Positions 49,397 to 58,774 are shown, counted from the stretch's first letter. The stretch: DNA of 64,000 nucleotides from Pseudomonas sp. MYb118 (GCF_040947875.1 NZ_JBFRXN010000002.1:1488001-1552000); one strand, 5' to 3'. Program-made: numbers and translations. Notes: generated by a model from the letters alone, not told the origin.

Positions 49397-49894
49397 ATGT
49401 CCGAGTTAAAGAAATTGACATTGACTGTTAAGAACTATGATGCTCAAGCGAGCGGTGATCTAGACGCTCTCTATCGACGTGTTAGATATGAAGATGAGCA
49501 CGGCGCTACTCTCTATTTCAAAGAGGTTGTGATGCTGAAGTACCTTGCGAAGCATGGTGCTTTGGCGACTGATGTTCCGCGAACTTGGTACTATAAGCAT
49601 GCCTCAAAGAAATCGATAATTGTTGTCGCTTTTGAGAAGGCTGGTGGGAAAGTTGAGTGCGACTTGGATGATCTGCGAATTATTGCAAGGTCGACTTTGG
49701 TAAAGGGTGTGGTTATTTCGCTAGCAGCGGTTCCAGCTGGGATTATTGCTGCAACGGCAACCTTTGGAGTTGGGCTTGTCATTATTCCTATGTTTTTGTG
49801 GTATGGGTACAGGAACGTCTTCAAGCTTCCGAAAATGCTGGGTCGAAAAACGCTGGTGGATGAATTTTCAAAATTTGGCGTTACTCTTCGGTAG
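49397..49894 (+). CDS. Hypothetical membrane protein
   Basis: A 165-residue protein with a soluble N-terminal part of about 105 residues and a hydrophobic C-terminal region (VVISLAAVPAGIIAATATFGVGLVIIPMF split into two short membrane stretches). A basic tail ends the chain. The N-terminal part has MLKYLAKHGALATDVPRTWYYKHA. The start at 49397 follows GGGAAGAAG. GC content is visibly lower than its neighbours, a sign of recent transfer. No family recognised. Confidence 0.55.
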   Translation: MSELKKLTLTVKNYDAQASGDLDALYRRVRYEDEHGATLYFKEVVMLKYLAKHGALATDVPRTWYYKHASKKSIIVVAFEKAGGKVECDLDDLRIIARSTLVKGVVISLAAVPAGIIAATATFGVGLVIIPMFLWYGYRNVFKLPKMLGRKTLVDEFSKFGVTLR

Positions 49895-49975
49895 CTTGGT
49901 TTTTTGGTTGTTGAACTTGATTCTCGTTAGAGTGGCTGGCTGTCTTGCGGACGCTGAACAGCGAAGGAAACTCAG

Positions 49976-50605
49976 ATGAAGACCAACGCCGTTATCTTTG
50001 ACGCCTTCGGAACGCTGGTCGAGATACAGCAGCCGACACATCCGTTTCGACAGTTGCTTCGAGAGGGGCGACGCCAAGGCCGCTTGCCTCGCGCTAATGA
50101 CATTCGAACGATCATGACCCGTTGCCTTTCTCTAAGCGAGGCTGCGCTGGCCTTTGGTATCAAGATCTCGCCCTCCCAACTCGCATTTCTTGATCAATGC
50201 TTGGAGGAAGAGCTGGCAAGCATTCAGCCTTATCCAGACGCGGTTGAGGCCGTTGGGCTACTGCAAGCTGCAGGGGTGAGACTGGCCGTATGTTCAAACC
50301 TGGCAATGGCCTACGGCCCCGTAGTGGAAAGGATTTTCCCGCACCTTGGGGCCTATGGTTTCAGCTATCGTCTTGGTGTTATGAAACCGCAAGCCGCCAT
50401 CTACCAGCACACCTGCGATCTGCTTAATGTCCGGCCAGAAAATGAGCTCAGCGGTCAGAGGCGGATCGTCATGATTGGCGACTCAGAAAGGTGTGATCGT
50501 GATGGGCCTGGCCAGATCGGTATCAAGGGTTACCTGTTGCGCAGGAATGGAGACGGGGCTTCCAATCTTTCCCATTTCGCACTGTCAGTGTTGAGTAATA
50601 GGTAG
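49976..50605 (+). CDS. HAD family hydrolase
   Basis: A 209-residue HAD-type phosphatase or dehalogenase. Motif I is VIFDAFGTLVE, motif II is AVCSNLA, motif III is the lysine in GVMKPQAAIY and motif IV is MIGDSERCDRDG. The cap is helical. The motif IV segment has an Arg/Cys insertion relative to the usual GDxxxxD spacing but keeps the aspartates. Substrate unknown; it lies alone among the accessory genes. Confidence 0.82.
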   Translation: MKTNAVIFDAFGTLVEIQQPTHPFRQLLREGRRQGRLPRANDIRTIMTRCLSLSEAALAFGIKISPSQLAFLDQCLEEELASIQPYPDAVEAVGLLQAAGVRLAVCSNLAMAYGPVVERIFPHLGAYGFSYRLGVMKPQAAIYQHTCDLLNVRPENELSGQRRIVMIGDSERCDRDGPGQIGIKGYLLRRNGDGASNLSHFALSVLSNR

Positions 50606-50920
50606 CTGCGAGCAGAACTTCAATTCGATGGTAAGCGTTGTGCCTGAATTACAGGGCCACGCCACGAGCTGGGCCTGTCCACACGTGCGAACGGGTCAGT
50701 AGGTGGAGAGGCTAAGTGCCCAGAACGATGCTTAAAAGCGCGCCTGCAGACCCAGGCGTCGATCAAGGCAGCCAAGTTAGGACGGTGAGTGAGCCTCGAA
50801 GGCATGCGTGCAGATCATGGGTGTCCGGCACAATCGTTAAGGGTTAAAGGCGTTGTGTGGGGTGGAGGCCCCCTGCATAGAGTACGAGACGACCAGACCA
50901 GTATCACAAGAGGCTGAAGC
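50606..50920. other. Gene-free interval in the island
   Basis: About 315 bases without a supported reading frame, repeat or hairpin that I can identify. Confidence 0.4.
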
Positions 50921-51220
50921 ATGAATGAGCTTAAAGTTGTCGAACGATGCGTTCGTTCCCAAACTGGCTGCTGGAGTGCTAAGTATCAATGTTTTCATGC
51001 GCGTTATGAGCATGTTTTCTCGATCGCGCTTGAAGTATTTGGAAGTCGGAAGAAGGCGCAGCGATGGCTTGTAGGATCTGCGGTAGGTGTAGGCCGTCAG
51101 ACACCTTGCAGGGTACTGTGCACACCTATGGGTTTCACAATTATTCATGAGGAGCTTATGCGGCTTGACCACGGCATACGAGCCCTCCCATTTAGCCTGT
51201 TGTTGCGCTCTATCGAGTGA
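50921..51220 (+). CDS. Orphan DUF2384 (MbcA/ParS/Xre antitoxin-type) protein
   Basis: A 99-residue protein whose second half resembles the toxin-binding domain of RES-Xre antitoxins (DUF2384): ALEVFGSRKKAQRWLVGSAV, then TPCRVLCTPMGFTIIHEELMRLDHGI, following the family pattern of VFG...A..WL and TP...L.T..G....E.L.R..HG. No N-terminal DNA-binding domain is clear and no RES toxin gene follows; the next gene is arsN2 on the other strand. It may be a free-standing antitoxin or the rest of a broken pair. Confidence 0.6.
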   Translation: MNELKVVERCVRSQTGCWSAKYQCFHARYEHVFSIALEVFGSRKKAQRWLVGSAVGVGRQTPCRVLCTPMGFTIIHEELMRLDHGIRALPFSLLLRSIE

Positions 51221-51324
51221 GGGGGGCGCCATCCCAGAAGCTGTACGATTCGTGATCCTGTGTGCCGAGCCTCACTGCCACATTTTTCCGATCTGGCCTC
51301 TCAGGCTATCGGTTGGGCAGACTG

Positions 51325-51774
51325 TCAGCCTTTGACGAGTGGTAACGCCTTGCACATGTAGCAAGCCGAGCCAGGGCAAAGCCCCCTGAACTGCTCCGTC
51401 TGTGAGATCAGAGGCGGCGCAGAGCCTCGCTGGTTTAGCGCGTAGCCCTGCTGTTCAAAAAAGCCTGATGCAGTTGTTGTCAGCAAATGAAATCGAGCGA
51501 TTCCCTGCTTCGCAGCTATTGCTTCAATGACTCGAAGCACTTCAGCCCCAACCCCTTTCGATCTGTACGCCGGCTCCACGACCAGGGAGCGCAGCAATCC
51601 ATCTGCCCCATGCGTTTCAAACCCTCCCCATCCAACAGTCTCACCATCCCGTGTGAATTCGAAAAAGGCTCGGTTCGGAAGGTCAATATCGTCTGATGGA
51701 AGATCAGCAGATTCCAGAGCGTCGAGAAAGCGCCGCCATTGCCCTCCGGCTAATTCCATTGCATGGATCATCAT
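51325..51774 (-). CDS. arsN2: Arsenic resistance N-acetyltransferase ArsN2
   Basis: A 149-residue GNAT-fold enzyme of the ArsN2 type, found in ars clusters. The acetyl-CoA-binding region reads LVVEPAYRSKGVGAEVLRVIE. The characteristic ArsN2 C-terminus is present: LLTTTASGFFEQQGY, then SQTEQFRGLCPGSACYMCKAL. The upstream GGAGGAGG favours one of two adjacent ATGs at 51774/51771 rather than the one at 51786. It is divergent from the ars operon and shares its ArsR operator region. The substrate of ArsN2 is less well defined than that of ArsN1. Confidence 0.8.
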   Translation of the reverse strand: MMIHAMELAGGQWRRFLDALESADLPSDDIDLPNRAFFEFTRDGETVGWGGFETHGADGLLRSLVVEPAYRSKGVGAEVLRVIEAIAAKQGIARFHLLTTTASGFFEQQGYALNQRGSAPPLISQTEQFRGLCPGSACYMCKALPLVKG

Positions 51775-51849
51775 CTCCTCCTCCATCCTTTCATCTCCTT
51801 TGTGCTGCTTTGCATGAACTGCTACGGATCAAGCTAAGCGGCAATCATC

Positions 51850-51888
51850 ATATTCGCTTTACCGAATATCTGCAAAATCGTATATTCG
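51850..51888. promoter_or_regulatory. ArsR operator region
   Basis: ATATTCG-CTTTAC-CGAATAT (51850-51869) is a perfect inverted repeat, and another ATATTCG follows at 51882-51888. It lies between divergent arsN2 and the arsC-arsR genes, where ArsR would repress both directions. Confidence 0.7.
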
Positions 51889-51913
51889 TTTTTCCATATG
51901 CATCGAGTCAGTC

Positions 51914-52337
51914 ATGACCCCTGCTATCAAAGTGCTTTTCGTGTGCGTTTCCAACTCAGCCCGCTCCCAGCTTGCAGAGGCTTTGCTGCGTCCCCACCGA
52001 CCCGCACTTCGAGGCCTTCAGCGCAGGGTCTGAACCGTCTGAGGTTGATCTGCGCACGACTCAAGCATTGGAGGCGGTTGGAGTCGATGCAACGGGCCTG
52101 CGCAGCAAGTCCATCAGCGAATTTCAAGCTGATCGATTCGATTACGTAATTACTCTTTGTGATAAATCCGCAAGCGAGTGCCTACCAATGCCCAATGAAG
52201 GTGAAGTCATTGCCTGGGATTTTCCTGACCCAGTAACTAGCGATGATCCTGGCGAATTTCGCCACACGCTCCACGACATCCACGAGCGCATCAAGCTCTT
52301 CGTTTTGGTCAAGACCAAACACCTGGAGGATCTGTGA
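51914..52337 (+). pseudogene. arsC: Arsenate reductase-like low-MW phosphatase, frameshifted
   Basis: Frame one reads MTPAIKVLFVCVSNSARSQL, with the C-x5-R catalytic loop CVSNSAR, and LAEALLR. The protein then continues one frame later as TDPHFEAFSAGSEPSEV down to FVLVKTKHLEDL. The break is at CCCC (51992-51995), where one C too many would account for it. Without the shift the product would be about 140 residues. It is the first gene of the operon and overlaps arsR by 4 bases. It is either a true pseudogene or a sequencing error. A second, intact arsC of this type lies downstream. Confidence 0.8.
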
Positions 52338-52690
52338 CAGAACCCATGAACCCCACCACCTTATTCAAGTGCCTGGCGGATGACACCCGAGCAAAAATTT
52401 CGCTGCTTGTCGTGAGTGAAGGTGAGCTGTGTGTTTGCGAGCTAACGGCAGCACTCGACCTGAGTCAGCCGAAGATTTCTCGTCATTTGGCGCTGCTGCG
52501 CTCTGCCGGTTTGCTGTTGGATCGTCGCCAAGGCCAATGGGTGTACTACCGGCTGAATCCCGATTTGCCCACGTGGGTGACTGCAGTTTTGAAGGAAGTG
52601 GTAGACGCCAATCAGCAATGGCTGGAAACCGAGGCTAAGCGCCTCTGCGGCATGAACAACCGTCCGATCAACCAAGCCGTGTGTAGCTGA
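52334..52690 (+). CDS. arsR: Arsenite-responsive repressor ArsR
   Basis: A 118-residue winged-helix repressor. The arsenic-sensing cysteines are in ELCVCELTAAL, and the recognition helix is in SQPKISRHLALLRSAGLL, followed by the wing RRQGQWVYYRL. The start is a GTG at 52334 overlapping the arsC stop, or the ATG at 52346. By family knowledge arsenite releases it from the operator at 51850-51888. Confidence 0.94.
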   Translation: MTEPMNPTTLFKCLADDTRAKISLLVVSEGELCVCELTAALDLSQPKISRHLALLRSAGLLLDRRQGQWVYYRLNPDLPTWVTAVLKEVVDANQQWLETEAKRLCGMNNRPINQAVCS

Positions 52691-52714
52691 TTCACGCCCA
52701 ACCGGATTAATGAA

Positions 52715-53998
52715 ATGCTGATTGCCGTATTGATCTTTATCGCCACCATCGTCCTTGTCATCTGGCAGCCCAAGGGGCTTGGGGTTGGCTGGAGTGCGAT
52801 GTTCGGTGCCATCGTGGCGTTGCTGGCAGGTGTCGTTACCCTTGCCGACATACCAGAGGTTTGGCGCATAGTCTGGAACGCTACCGGAACGTTCATCGCG
52901 GTGATTATTATTAGCCTGTTGCTTGATGAGGCAGGCTTTTTCAAATGGGCTGCGCTGCATGTCGCCCGATGGGGAGGCGGGAGCACCCGCAAGCTGTTCG
53001 CATTTATCGTCCTGCTGGGCGCAGCGGTGTCGGCCCTGTTCGCCAATGATGGAGCAGCATTGATCCTCACACCCATTGTGATCGCGATGTTGTTGGCGTT
53101 GCGTTTTTCTCCTGCGGCTACTTTGGCATTCGTCATGGCAGCCGGTTTTATCGCCGATACGGCGAGCTTACCGCTGGTGGTTTCCAACCTGGTCAACATC
53201 GTTTCTGCCGACTACTTCGATATCGGCTTCAACGAATATGCATCGATCATGGTGCCGGTAAACATCGTCAGCGTGGCGGCGACGTTAGCCATGCTGTTGT
53301 GGTTTTTCCGCAAGGATTTACCAAAGACGTATGACCTCAACCAACTGGACAACCCGGACGAGGCAATCCACGACCGGGCCACTTTCGTAGCTGGCTGGTG
53401 GGTGTTGGCACTACTCCTGATCGGCTTCTTTGTCATTGAGCCACTGGGGGTGCCAATCAGCGCCATTGCAGCGGTCTGTGCATTCATTCTTTACGTCATC
53501 GCGGCTCGTGGTCACGCCATCAACACAAGCAAGGTGCTCAAAGAGGCGCCATGGCAGGTGGTGATTTTTTCTTTGGGTATGTATCTGGTTGTTTATGGCC
53601 TGAAGAACGCCGGCCTGACCGACCACATCGCGCAGATCCTGAACGTGTTCGCCGGTTATGGAGTTTGGGGCGCGTCCCTTGGTACAGGGCTGCTGACAGC
53701 GTTGCTGTCTTCGATCATGAACAACATGCCCACCGTTCTTGTAGGCGCCTTATCCATTCATGCTGCCGAAGTCGATGGTGTTGTCCAGCAATCGATGGTT
53801 TACGCCAACATCATCGGCTGCGACCTGGGCCCGAAGATCACCCCAATTGGGAGCTTGGCAACTCTGTTGTGGTTGCACGTGCTCGCCCGGAAAAACATAA
53901 CGATCAGCTGGGGTTACTACTTCAAGACCGGGATCGTGCTGACCGTGCCGATCCTCGTCGCCACATTGTCCGCCCTGGCACTGCGCCTCAGTTTTTGA
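52715..53998 (+). CDS. arsB: Arsenite efflux permease ArsB
   Basis: A 427-residue inner-membrane arsenite/antimonite antiporter with about twelve membrane helices. It has the family segments [35 protein letters not shown] and [15 protein letters not shown], and the late [20 protein letters not shown]. It lies 24 bases after arsR. No arsA ATPase gene is present, so it would work by the proton motive force. Confidence 0.95.
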   Translation: MLIAVLIFIATIVLVIWQPKGLGVGWSAMFGAIVALLAGVVTLADIPEVWRIVWNATGTFIAVIIISLLLDEAGFFKWAALHVARWGGGSTRKLFAFIVLLGAAVSALFANDGAALILTPIVIAMLLALRFSPAATLAFVMAAGFIADTASLPLVVSNLVNIVSADYFDIGFNEYASIMVPVNIVSVAATLAMLLWFFRKDLPKTYDLNQLDNPDEAIHDRATFVAGWWVLALLLIGFFVIEPLGVPISAIAAVCAFILYVIAARGHAINTSKVLKEAPWQVVIFSLGMYLVVYGLKNAGLTDHIAQILNVFAGYGVWGASLGTGLLTALLSSIMNNMPTVLVGALSIHAAEVDGVVQQSMVYANIIGCDLGPKITPIGSLATLLWLHVLARKNITISWGYYFKTGIVLTVPILVATLSALALRLSF

Positions 53999-54014
53999 AT
54001 CAAGGAATCGTCTG

Positions 54015-54485
54015 ATGAAAGTCTTGTTCATGTGCACCCACAACAGCTGCCGCAGCATTCTGTCCGAGGCGCTTTTCAACCACTTGGCGCCCGAGGGTGT
54101 AGAAGCCGTCAGCTCAGGAAGCTTTCCCAGTGGCCGGGTGAATCAACGGGCATTGCAAACGCTGGAGGCGGCGGGTATCTCCACTGCGGGCTTGAGCAGC
54201 AAGGCTTCGGATGCTTTTGAAGGTTCGCCTCCAGACATCGTGATCACTGTCTGTGACCGGGCAGCGGGTGAGGCATGCCCAATCTTCTTTGGGCCAGCTT
54301 TGAAGGCGCATTGGGGTCTGGCCGACCCGTCTGACGCTAGCGGGTCGGAAGCCGAGATCACCGCAGCGTTTGAAACCACACTCGCCAAAATTCACGAGCG
54401 CGTGAGCGCATTTCTTGCGCTGCCACTGAAGACCATCAGCGCTGAACAGTTGAAAGCTGAACTGAATCGCATCGGTTCGCTTTAA
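54015..54485 (+). CDS. arsC: Arsenate reductase ArsC, low-MW phosphatase type
   Basis: Reduces arsenate to arsenite for export. The 156-residue product has the P-loop [16 protein letters not shown] (C-x5-R) at residues about 5-20, and later [16 protein letters not shown], where further redox cysteines lie, and [12 protein letters not shown] with the catalytic aspartate. It lies 16 bases after arsB. Cysteine arrangement suggests thioredoxin- or glutaredoxin-linked recycling, which cannot be settled by sequence. Confidence 0.93.
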   Translation: MKVLFMCTHNSCRSILSEALFNHLAPEGVEAVSSGSFPSGRVNQRALQTLEAAGISTAGLSSKASDAFEGSPPDIVITVCDRAAGEACPIFFGPALKAHWGLADPSDASGSEAEITAAFETTLAKIHERVSAFLALPLKTISAEQLKAELNRIGSL

Positions 54486-54532
54486 AGATCAACCGAGGCG
54501 GTGCCCAACCTAGCGCCGCCGTAGGAGTTTTT

Positions 54533-55246
54533 ATGCAAGATACATTGCCGAACGTACACGCCGACCTGATCGACATTCCATCGTTGGAGCAACTGGAGCC
54601 GCGTACACCGTCACTCCATAAGCCTCGAATCTTGCTTCTGTATGGATCGACGCGAGAGCGCTCTTTCAGCCGATTGGTGACTCAGGAAGCAGCCCGTTTG
54701 TTGGAGGAGTTTGGCGCCGAAACCAAAATCTTCGATCCCTCGGGTTTGCCGCTGCCGGACGATGCTCCGGATACACATCCCAAAGTCGCGGAATTGCGCG
54801 AACTCATGCAATGGTCTGAAGGACAGGTGTGGTGTTCGCCTGAACGGCACGGCTCCATGAGTGCAGTATTCAAAGCCCAAATTGACTGGGTTCCGCTGGC
54901 GATTGGCGCTGTACGACCTACGCAAGGCAAAACCCTTGCTGTGATGCAAGTCTGCGGCGGCTCGCAATCTTTCAACGTGGTGAATCAGCTGCGCGTACTG
55001 GGTCGATGGATGCGGATGTTCACCATCCCAAACCAATCTTCGGTGGCAAAGGCGTTCACCGAGTTCGACGAGGCAGGTCGTATGAAACCGTCCTCGTACT
55101 ACGACCGACTGGTGGACGTGATGGAAGAGCTGATGAAGTTCACCCTGCTGTTGCGGGATCGCCAGGATTATCTGGTTGATCGGTACTCCGAGCGCAAAGA
55201 GTCCGCCGAAGAGCTTTCCAAACGCGTCAACCAGCGCTCCATCTAA
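54533..55246 (+). CDS. arsH: Organoarsenical NADPH-FMN oxidoreductase ArsH
   Basis: A 237-residue flavodoxin-like protein that oxidises trivalent organoarsenicals to less toxic pentavalent forms. The FMN-phosphate loop is [11 protein letters not shown] and the flavin-ring region includes [19 protein letters not shown]. The C-terminal [18 protein letters not shown] matches ArsH. TAGGAG precedes the ATG at 54533. Confidence 0.94.
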   Translation: MQDTLPNVHADLIDIPSLEQLEPRTPSLHKPRILLLYGSTRERSFSRLVTQEAARLLEEFGAETKIFDPSGLPLPDDAPDTHPKVAELRELMQWSEGQVWCSPERHGSMSAVFKAQIDWVPLAIGAVRPTQGKTLAVMQVCGGSQSFNVVNQLRVLGRWMRMFTIPNQSSVAKAFTEFDEAGRMKPSSYYDRLVDVMEELMKFTLLLRDRQDYLVDRYSERKESAEELSKRVNQRSI

Positions 55247-55266
55247 CGTCAGTGCGAGGAAACTGT

Positions 55267-55689
55267 ATGAGCCAGATCACGATCTATCACAACCCGCAAT
55301 GTGGCACCTCTCGCAACACCTTGGAGCTGATCCGCAACAGCGGAGAAGAGCCGACTGTTATCGAGTACCTACAGACCCCACCTGACCGCACCACGCTTGT
55401 CAGGTTGATCAAGGATATGGGTATTGAGGTGCGGGCCCTGCTTCGCATCAAAGGCACTCCTTACGAGGAGTTGGGACTGGGCGATACGTCACTTACTGAT
55501 GATCAGCTCATCGATGCCATGATGGCTCACCCCATCCTGATCAATCGTCCTATCGTCGTGACGCCCTTGGGCACACGCTTGTGTCGACCGTCAGAGGCAG
55601 TCCTCGACCTTCTGCCGCAAGAGCAGCGCGGCAGCTTCGTCAAAGAAGACGGACAAGTCGTCATTGATGAGAATGGCCGCAAGGTTTAA
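55267..55689 (+). CDS. arsC: Arsenate reductase ArsC, glutaredoxin-dependent type
   Basis: A second, unrelated arsenate reductase fold. It is 140 residues, with the single catalytic cysteine in [16 protein letters not shown] (about residue 12) and the arginines [15 protein letters not shown] that bind arsenate. The start at 55267 (MSQITIYHN) is the conserved one, with GAGGAAA just upstream. Having three arsC-type genes of two folds in one operon is notable. Confidence 0.94.
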   Translation: MSQITIYHNPQCGTSRNTLELIRNSGEEPTVIEYLQTPPDRTTLVRLIKDMGIEVRALLRIKGTPYEELGLGDTSLTDDQLIDAMMAHPILINRPIVVTPLGTRLCRPSEAVLDLLPQEQRGSFVKEDGQVVIDENGRKV

Positions 55690-55724
55690 ACCGATGTAAA
55701 GCAGATGGGCCTGGGGGGACTCTG

Positions 55725-56791
55725 GTGAATCAAAACTCGAAATTTGATGTAGTGGTCATTGGCGGTGGCCAATCCGCGCTCACCGTAGCCTATTTCTTGA
55801 GGCGTACAGGCCTTTCCTATGTATTACTCGACGCCGAGTCAGCACCGGGAGGGGCCTGGCGGCATGGGTGGGATTCTCTCCGACTATTCTCCCCGTCTGC
55901 TTGGAGCTCAATTGCCGGCTGGCCCATGCCAGCAGTATCCGAGGGGACTCCTGGGCGGGACGATGTTATCGACTATCTAACTCTGTACGAGCGTCGATAT
56001 GACTTTCCCATCATCCGATCCACGCGGGTAAACCGTGTCGAGAAAATCGAAGACGGATTACGGGTTGTCTCCGAGCACACACCTTGGGAGGCCAAAGCGG
56101 TTATCAGTGCAACAGGCACTTGGAGCCGCCCATTTATCCCAAGCTATCCCGGACAGGAGTTGTTTGTAGGGCAGCAGCTTCATTCCGCTCATTACGTTGG
56201 GCCGGATGAGTTTGAGGGGAAAACTGTCCTTGTCGTCGGTGGTGGCAACTCGGGAGCCCAGATTTACGCCGAGGTTTCCAAAGTGGCTCAGGCAACCTGG
56301 GTAACTCAAGAAGTCCCAAAGTTTCTACCTGATGAGGTTGATGGGCGCGTCCTGTTCGAACGAGCTACAGCTCGATTGAAGGCGCAACAGGATGGTGTGG
56401 AGCCTGAGCAGCCCGCTGGAGGTTGGGCGACATCGTAATGGTGTCATCGGTGAAAGACGCTCGTGAACGCGGTGTATTGAGAGCGGTACGGCCATTCACG
56501 CACTTCACTTCGACAGGCGTTGTGTGGTCATCAGGAGACGAAACAAAGGTGGACGTTATCATCTGGTGCACGGGATTTTCTCCCGCGCTCGACCACCTGA
56601 GCAGCCTGGGCGTTGTAGGCCTGGACGGTAAAGTGGCTGTGGACGAAAATCGAAGTGTTGCGTCACCCAATTTGTGGCTGGTGGGTTACGGCGATTGGAC
56701 GGGGCTCGCCTCTGCGACATTGATCGGAGTAACCCGCACCGCTCGGGATGTAGTCAACCAAGTCCAAAGCTATCTCACTAGCGAACCCTGA
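55725..56791 (+). pseudogene. arsO: Flavin monooxygenase ArsO, frameshifted
   Basis: The first part (GTG start at 55725) has the FAD-binding motif [35 protein letters not shown] and the NADPH-binding [13 protein letters not shown]. It stops at 56438 after PAGGWATS. The protein continues in another frame: [20 protein letters not shown], then [10 protein letters not shown] and [13 protein letters not shown]. Restoring one T at GGTT (56421-56424) would join them as GGLGDIVMV. The full product would be about 355 residues. ArsO-type enzymes occur in ars operons; their substrate is uncertain. Confidence 0.8.
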
Positions 56792-56817
56792 TGTCTCGCG
56801 ACGCAAATCGAGTGTGC

Positions 56818-57378
56818 CTACTGTGATGCGACTTCAAGCTCAGGAAAGAGAATAGGCTCCAGTGGAGGAGTTGCCGGACACAGCCCGAGTCGCCAGTAGC
56901 CGACGTCGTGCCATTTCCCAAGCTTGAAGCCTACCTCCGGATATGTGCCGATGTGGACGAACCCCAGCGACTCATGCAGGCCCACACTTCCTTCATTGGG
57001 CTGCGCAATTCCGGCGTACGCTGCGCGAAATCTCTGCTTATCAAGAATCGGAAGCAAGGTCTCATAGAGTTCACGGCCAACACCCTGACGGCGAGCTGAC
57101 TCTGCTATGTACACCGTCACGTCAACAGCCCATCGGTAGGCCGGACGAGCCCTGTGCTGGCTTGCGTAGGCGTAGCCCTTGATCTCGCCATCCTCTTCAG
57201 CCACTAGGTAGGGATATGTCTGAAGTGTCGTCGCTATCCGCTGAGCAATTTCCTCAACGCTTGGCGGGGTCTCTTCGAATGAGATCGCTGTATTTAGAAC
57301 AATGGGAGCATAAATGCGCTGGATGGCTTCTGCGTCGGTGATTACTGCCGTACGAATTTTCAAGCCCTTTACAGCCAT
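56818..57378 (-). CDS. arsN1: Arsinothricin N-acetyltransferase ArsN1
   Basis: A 186-residue GNAT enzyme related to phosphinothricin acetyltransferase. It has IYAPIVLNTAISFEETPPS at the N-terminus, the acetyl-CoA loop ESARRQGVGRELYETLL and the C-terminal SLGFVHIGTYPEVGFKLGKW with the conserved histidine and DVGYW. ArsN1 members acetylate the arsenical antibiotic arsinothricin. It is convergent with the ars operon, 26 bases from the arsO end. Confidence 0.88.
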   Translation of the reverse strand: MAVKGLKIRTAVITDAEAIQRIYAPIVLNTAISFEETPPSVEEIAQRIATTLQTYPYLVAEEDGEIKGYAYASQHRARPAYRWAVDVTVYIAESARRQGVGRELYETLLPILDKQRFRAAYAGIAQPNEGSVGLHESLGFVHIGTYPEVGFKLGKWHDVGYWRLGLCPATPPLEPILFPELEVASQ

Positions 57379-58055
57379 CGTGAATGATCTCTCGTTGAAT
57401 AGCCGTCGTTCGGCACTCGGAATCTAACTACACTCACCGCAGCGATGCATTTCTGACTGAAGCCGGTGACTGGTATGACTTAGAGGCAGAAACGACCGGC
57501 ATGGCCAATGTACCTGTTGGGCGCGCTCGTAGGCGATTAAAATTCGCATTTGGTGAATCGAAACTCATAAATGTTAGCGTTTTCGCCTGATTTAAAGCAT
57601 TTTTTATAGGTTTTCGAGGATTTTTGAGTGAACACTCAGATTGACAAATAGGCAATTTATTTACCGTTCGTCGGCAATGTCCATTTTGTTTTCACCCCCC
57701 CCTCTTGAAAATTTTTAAGCGAGACGGAGTTCTTATATTTGAGAGCAAAGGAAAAGCTGCAGTGGCGCGGACACCGATTTCCTCAGCGGACACCTCTGGC
57801 TTTTACTTCTGTTTTTCACGGCTTTTCAGTGGCACGGTTTGGGGACTGAGACGGTGTTCAAGGCTAGCATGGTGAGGCCGGGGCCTACGGGGAGTCGTTG
57901 CTTCTCTTTGCAGCCGCAGGCTGCTGCTTATGCTTTGTTTACAAACAACACAGCTAATTTTTTAAGAACACAACATATTGTGGTTATTTCTCTTTAAGTT
58001 TGGAATATCAACAATATGTAGTGTCTGGATTTGATTTTTGGTGGGGCGACGATTG
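57379..58055. other. Gene-free AT-rich interval between ars and cop clusters
   Basis: About 680 bases, AT-rich especially at 57540-57740 and 57950-58030, without a supported reading frame. A run of eight C's lies near 57696. No insertion-sequence end or tRNA is recognised. It looks like a junction between separately acquired modules. Confidence 0.5.
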
Positions 58056-58421
58056 ATGGAGTTAGACTCGGCGTTAGAAGTCAGCATCTGGACAGCCGCT
58101 GGGCGCACATATCGCTCCAATCTTCAATCAGTCATTGAGCAAGCGTTAGTTGAGTACAAGCGGCAGCCGGGTCTCGACGACCTTACCCGTCTGCATGCGA
58201 GCACAGCAGGCCAGGACGGTCTTATTGCCCTGAGGACTGCACTGTCGAAACGAATGCCGGAGACAAGCGGTTGCGATCGTGGTAACTACCTCAACTACCA
58301 GGAGCTCAGACGCCGCCTGCGCTGGCACATTGTGCAGCACTTGCAGCAACGTATGATCAAGGACGGCTCGGCCACGCCGGCAATGCGTGATGACTATCTG
58401 AGCACCGATCTTGGGCTTTAA
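58056..58421 (+). CDS. Hypothetical protein
   Basis: A 121-residue protein (MELDSALEVSIWTAAGRTYRSN) predicted largely helical, with a basic C-terminal half (YQELRRRLRWHIVQHLQQRMIKDG). No signal peptide, no recognised domain. The start at 58056 is preceded by GGGGCGACG rather than a strong ribosome site. Its place between gene-poor stretches gives no hint of function. Confidence 0.5.
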   Translation: MELDSALEVSIWTAAGRTYRSNLQSVIEQALVEYKRQPGLDDLTRLHASTAGQDGLIALRTALSKRMPETSGCDRGNYLNYQELRRRLRWHIVQHLQQRMIKDGSATPAMRDDYLSTDLGL

Positions 58422-58573
58422 CGGATCTTGTTCTTCAACGGATCTTCGGCTTTGGCGGGGTCTGCAAAGTCAATCAGCAGCGACGGTGTGCTGTAACTGT
58501 CGTGGTCAATCTGGGCCTGTAAACCTACTTTTTGATCTGTAAAGCATGGTGGTTAACAGTGCAAAAAAGAGGC

Positions 58574-58774
58574 TTACAGTATCCACGGCTGGAGTGGTGA
58601 GCGTTTGCGCACCAAGTGCTTATTGTACCAGTCCATGGCTCTGCTGAGCCGTGTCAGGATCTTCATAAACAGTTTTATGATGTCTACTAAAGCGACAGAG
58701 ATGCTGTAGCCATTGTTGAGCAGAGCTTGGGGCTGAGGGAAGGCTTGCATTGAGCGACTGCTTTCCTTTCGCAC
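58574..58774 (-). CDS. Possible small hypothetical protein
   Basis: A 66-codon frame (GTG start; an internal ATG would give 58 residues) with one hydrophobic helix (YSISVALVDIIKLFMKIL) and a basic C-terminus ending RKRSPLQPWIL. The composition looks protein-like, but there is no homologue I recognise and no strong ribosome site. Confidence 0.28.
   Translation of the reverse strand: MRKESSRSMQAFPQPQALLNNGYSISVALVDIIKLFMKILTRLSRAMDWYNKHLVRKRSPLQPWIL

Noticed and set aside
52334..52690. CRISPR or tRNA-type elements in the island
   Set aside because: No regularly spaced direct repeats and no tRNA-like cloverleaf were seen anywhere in the window.
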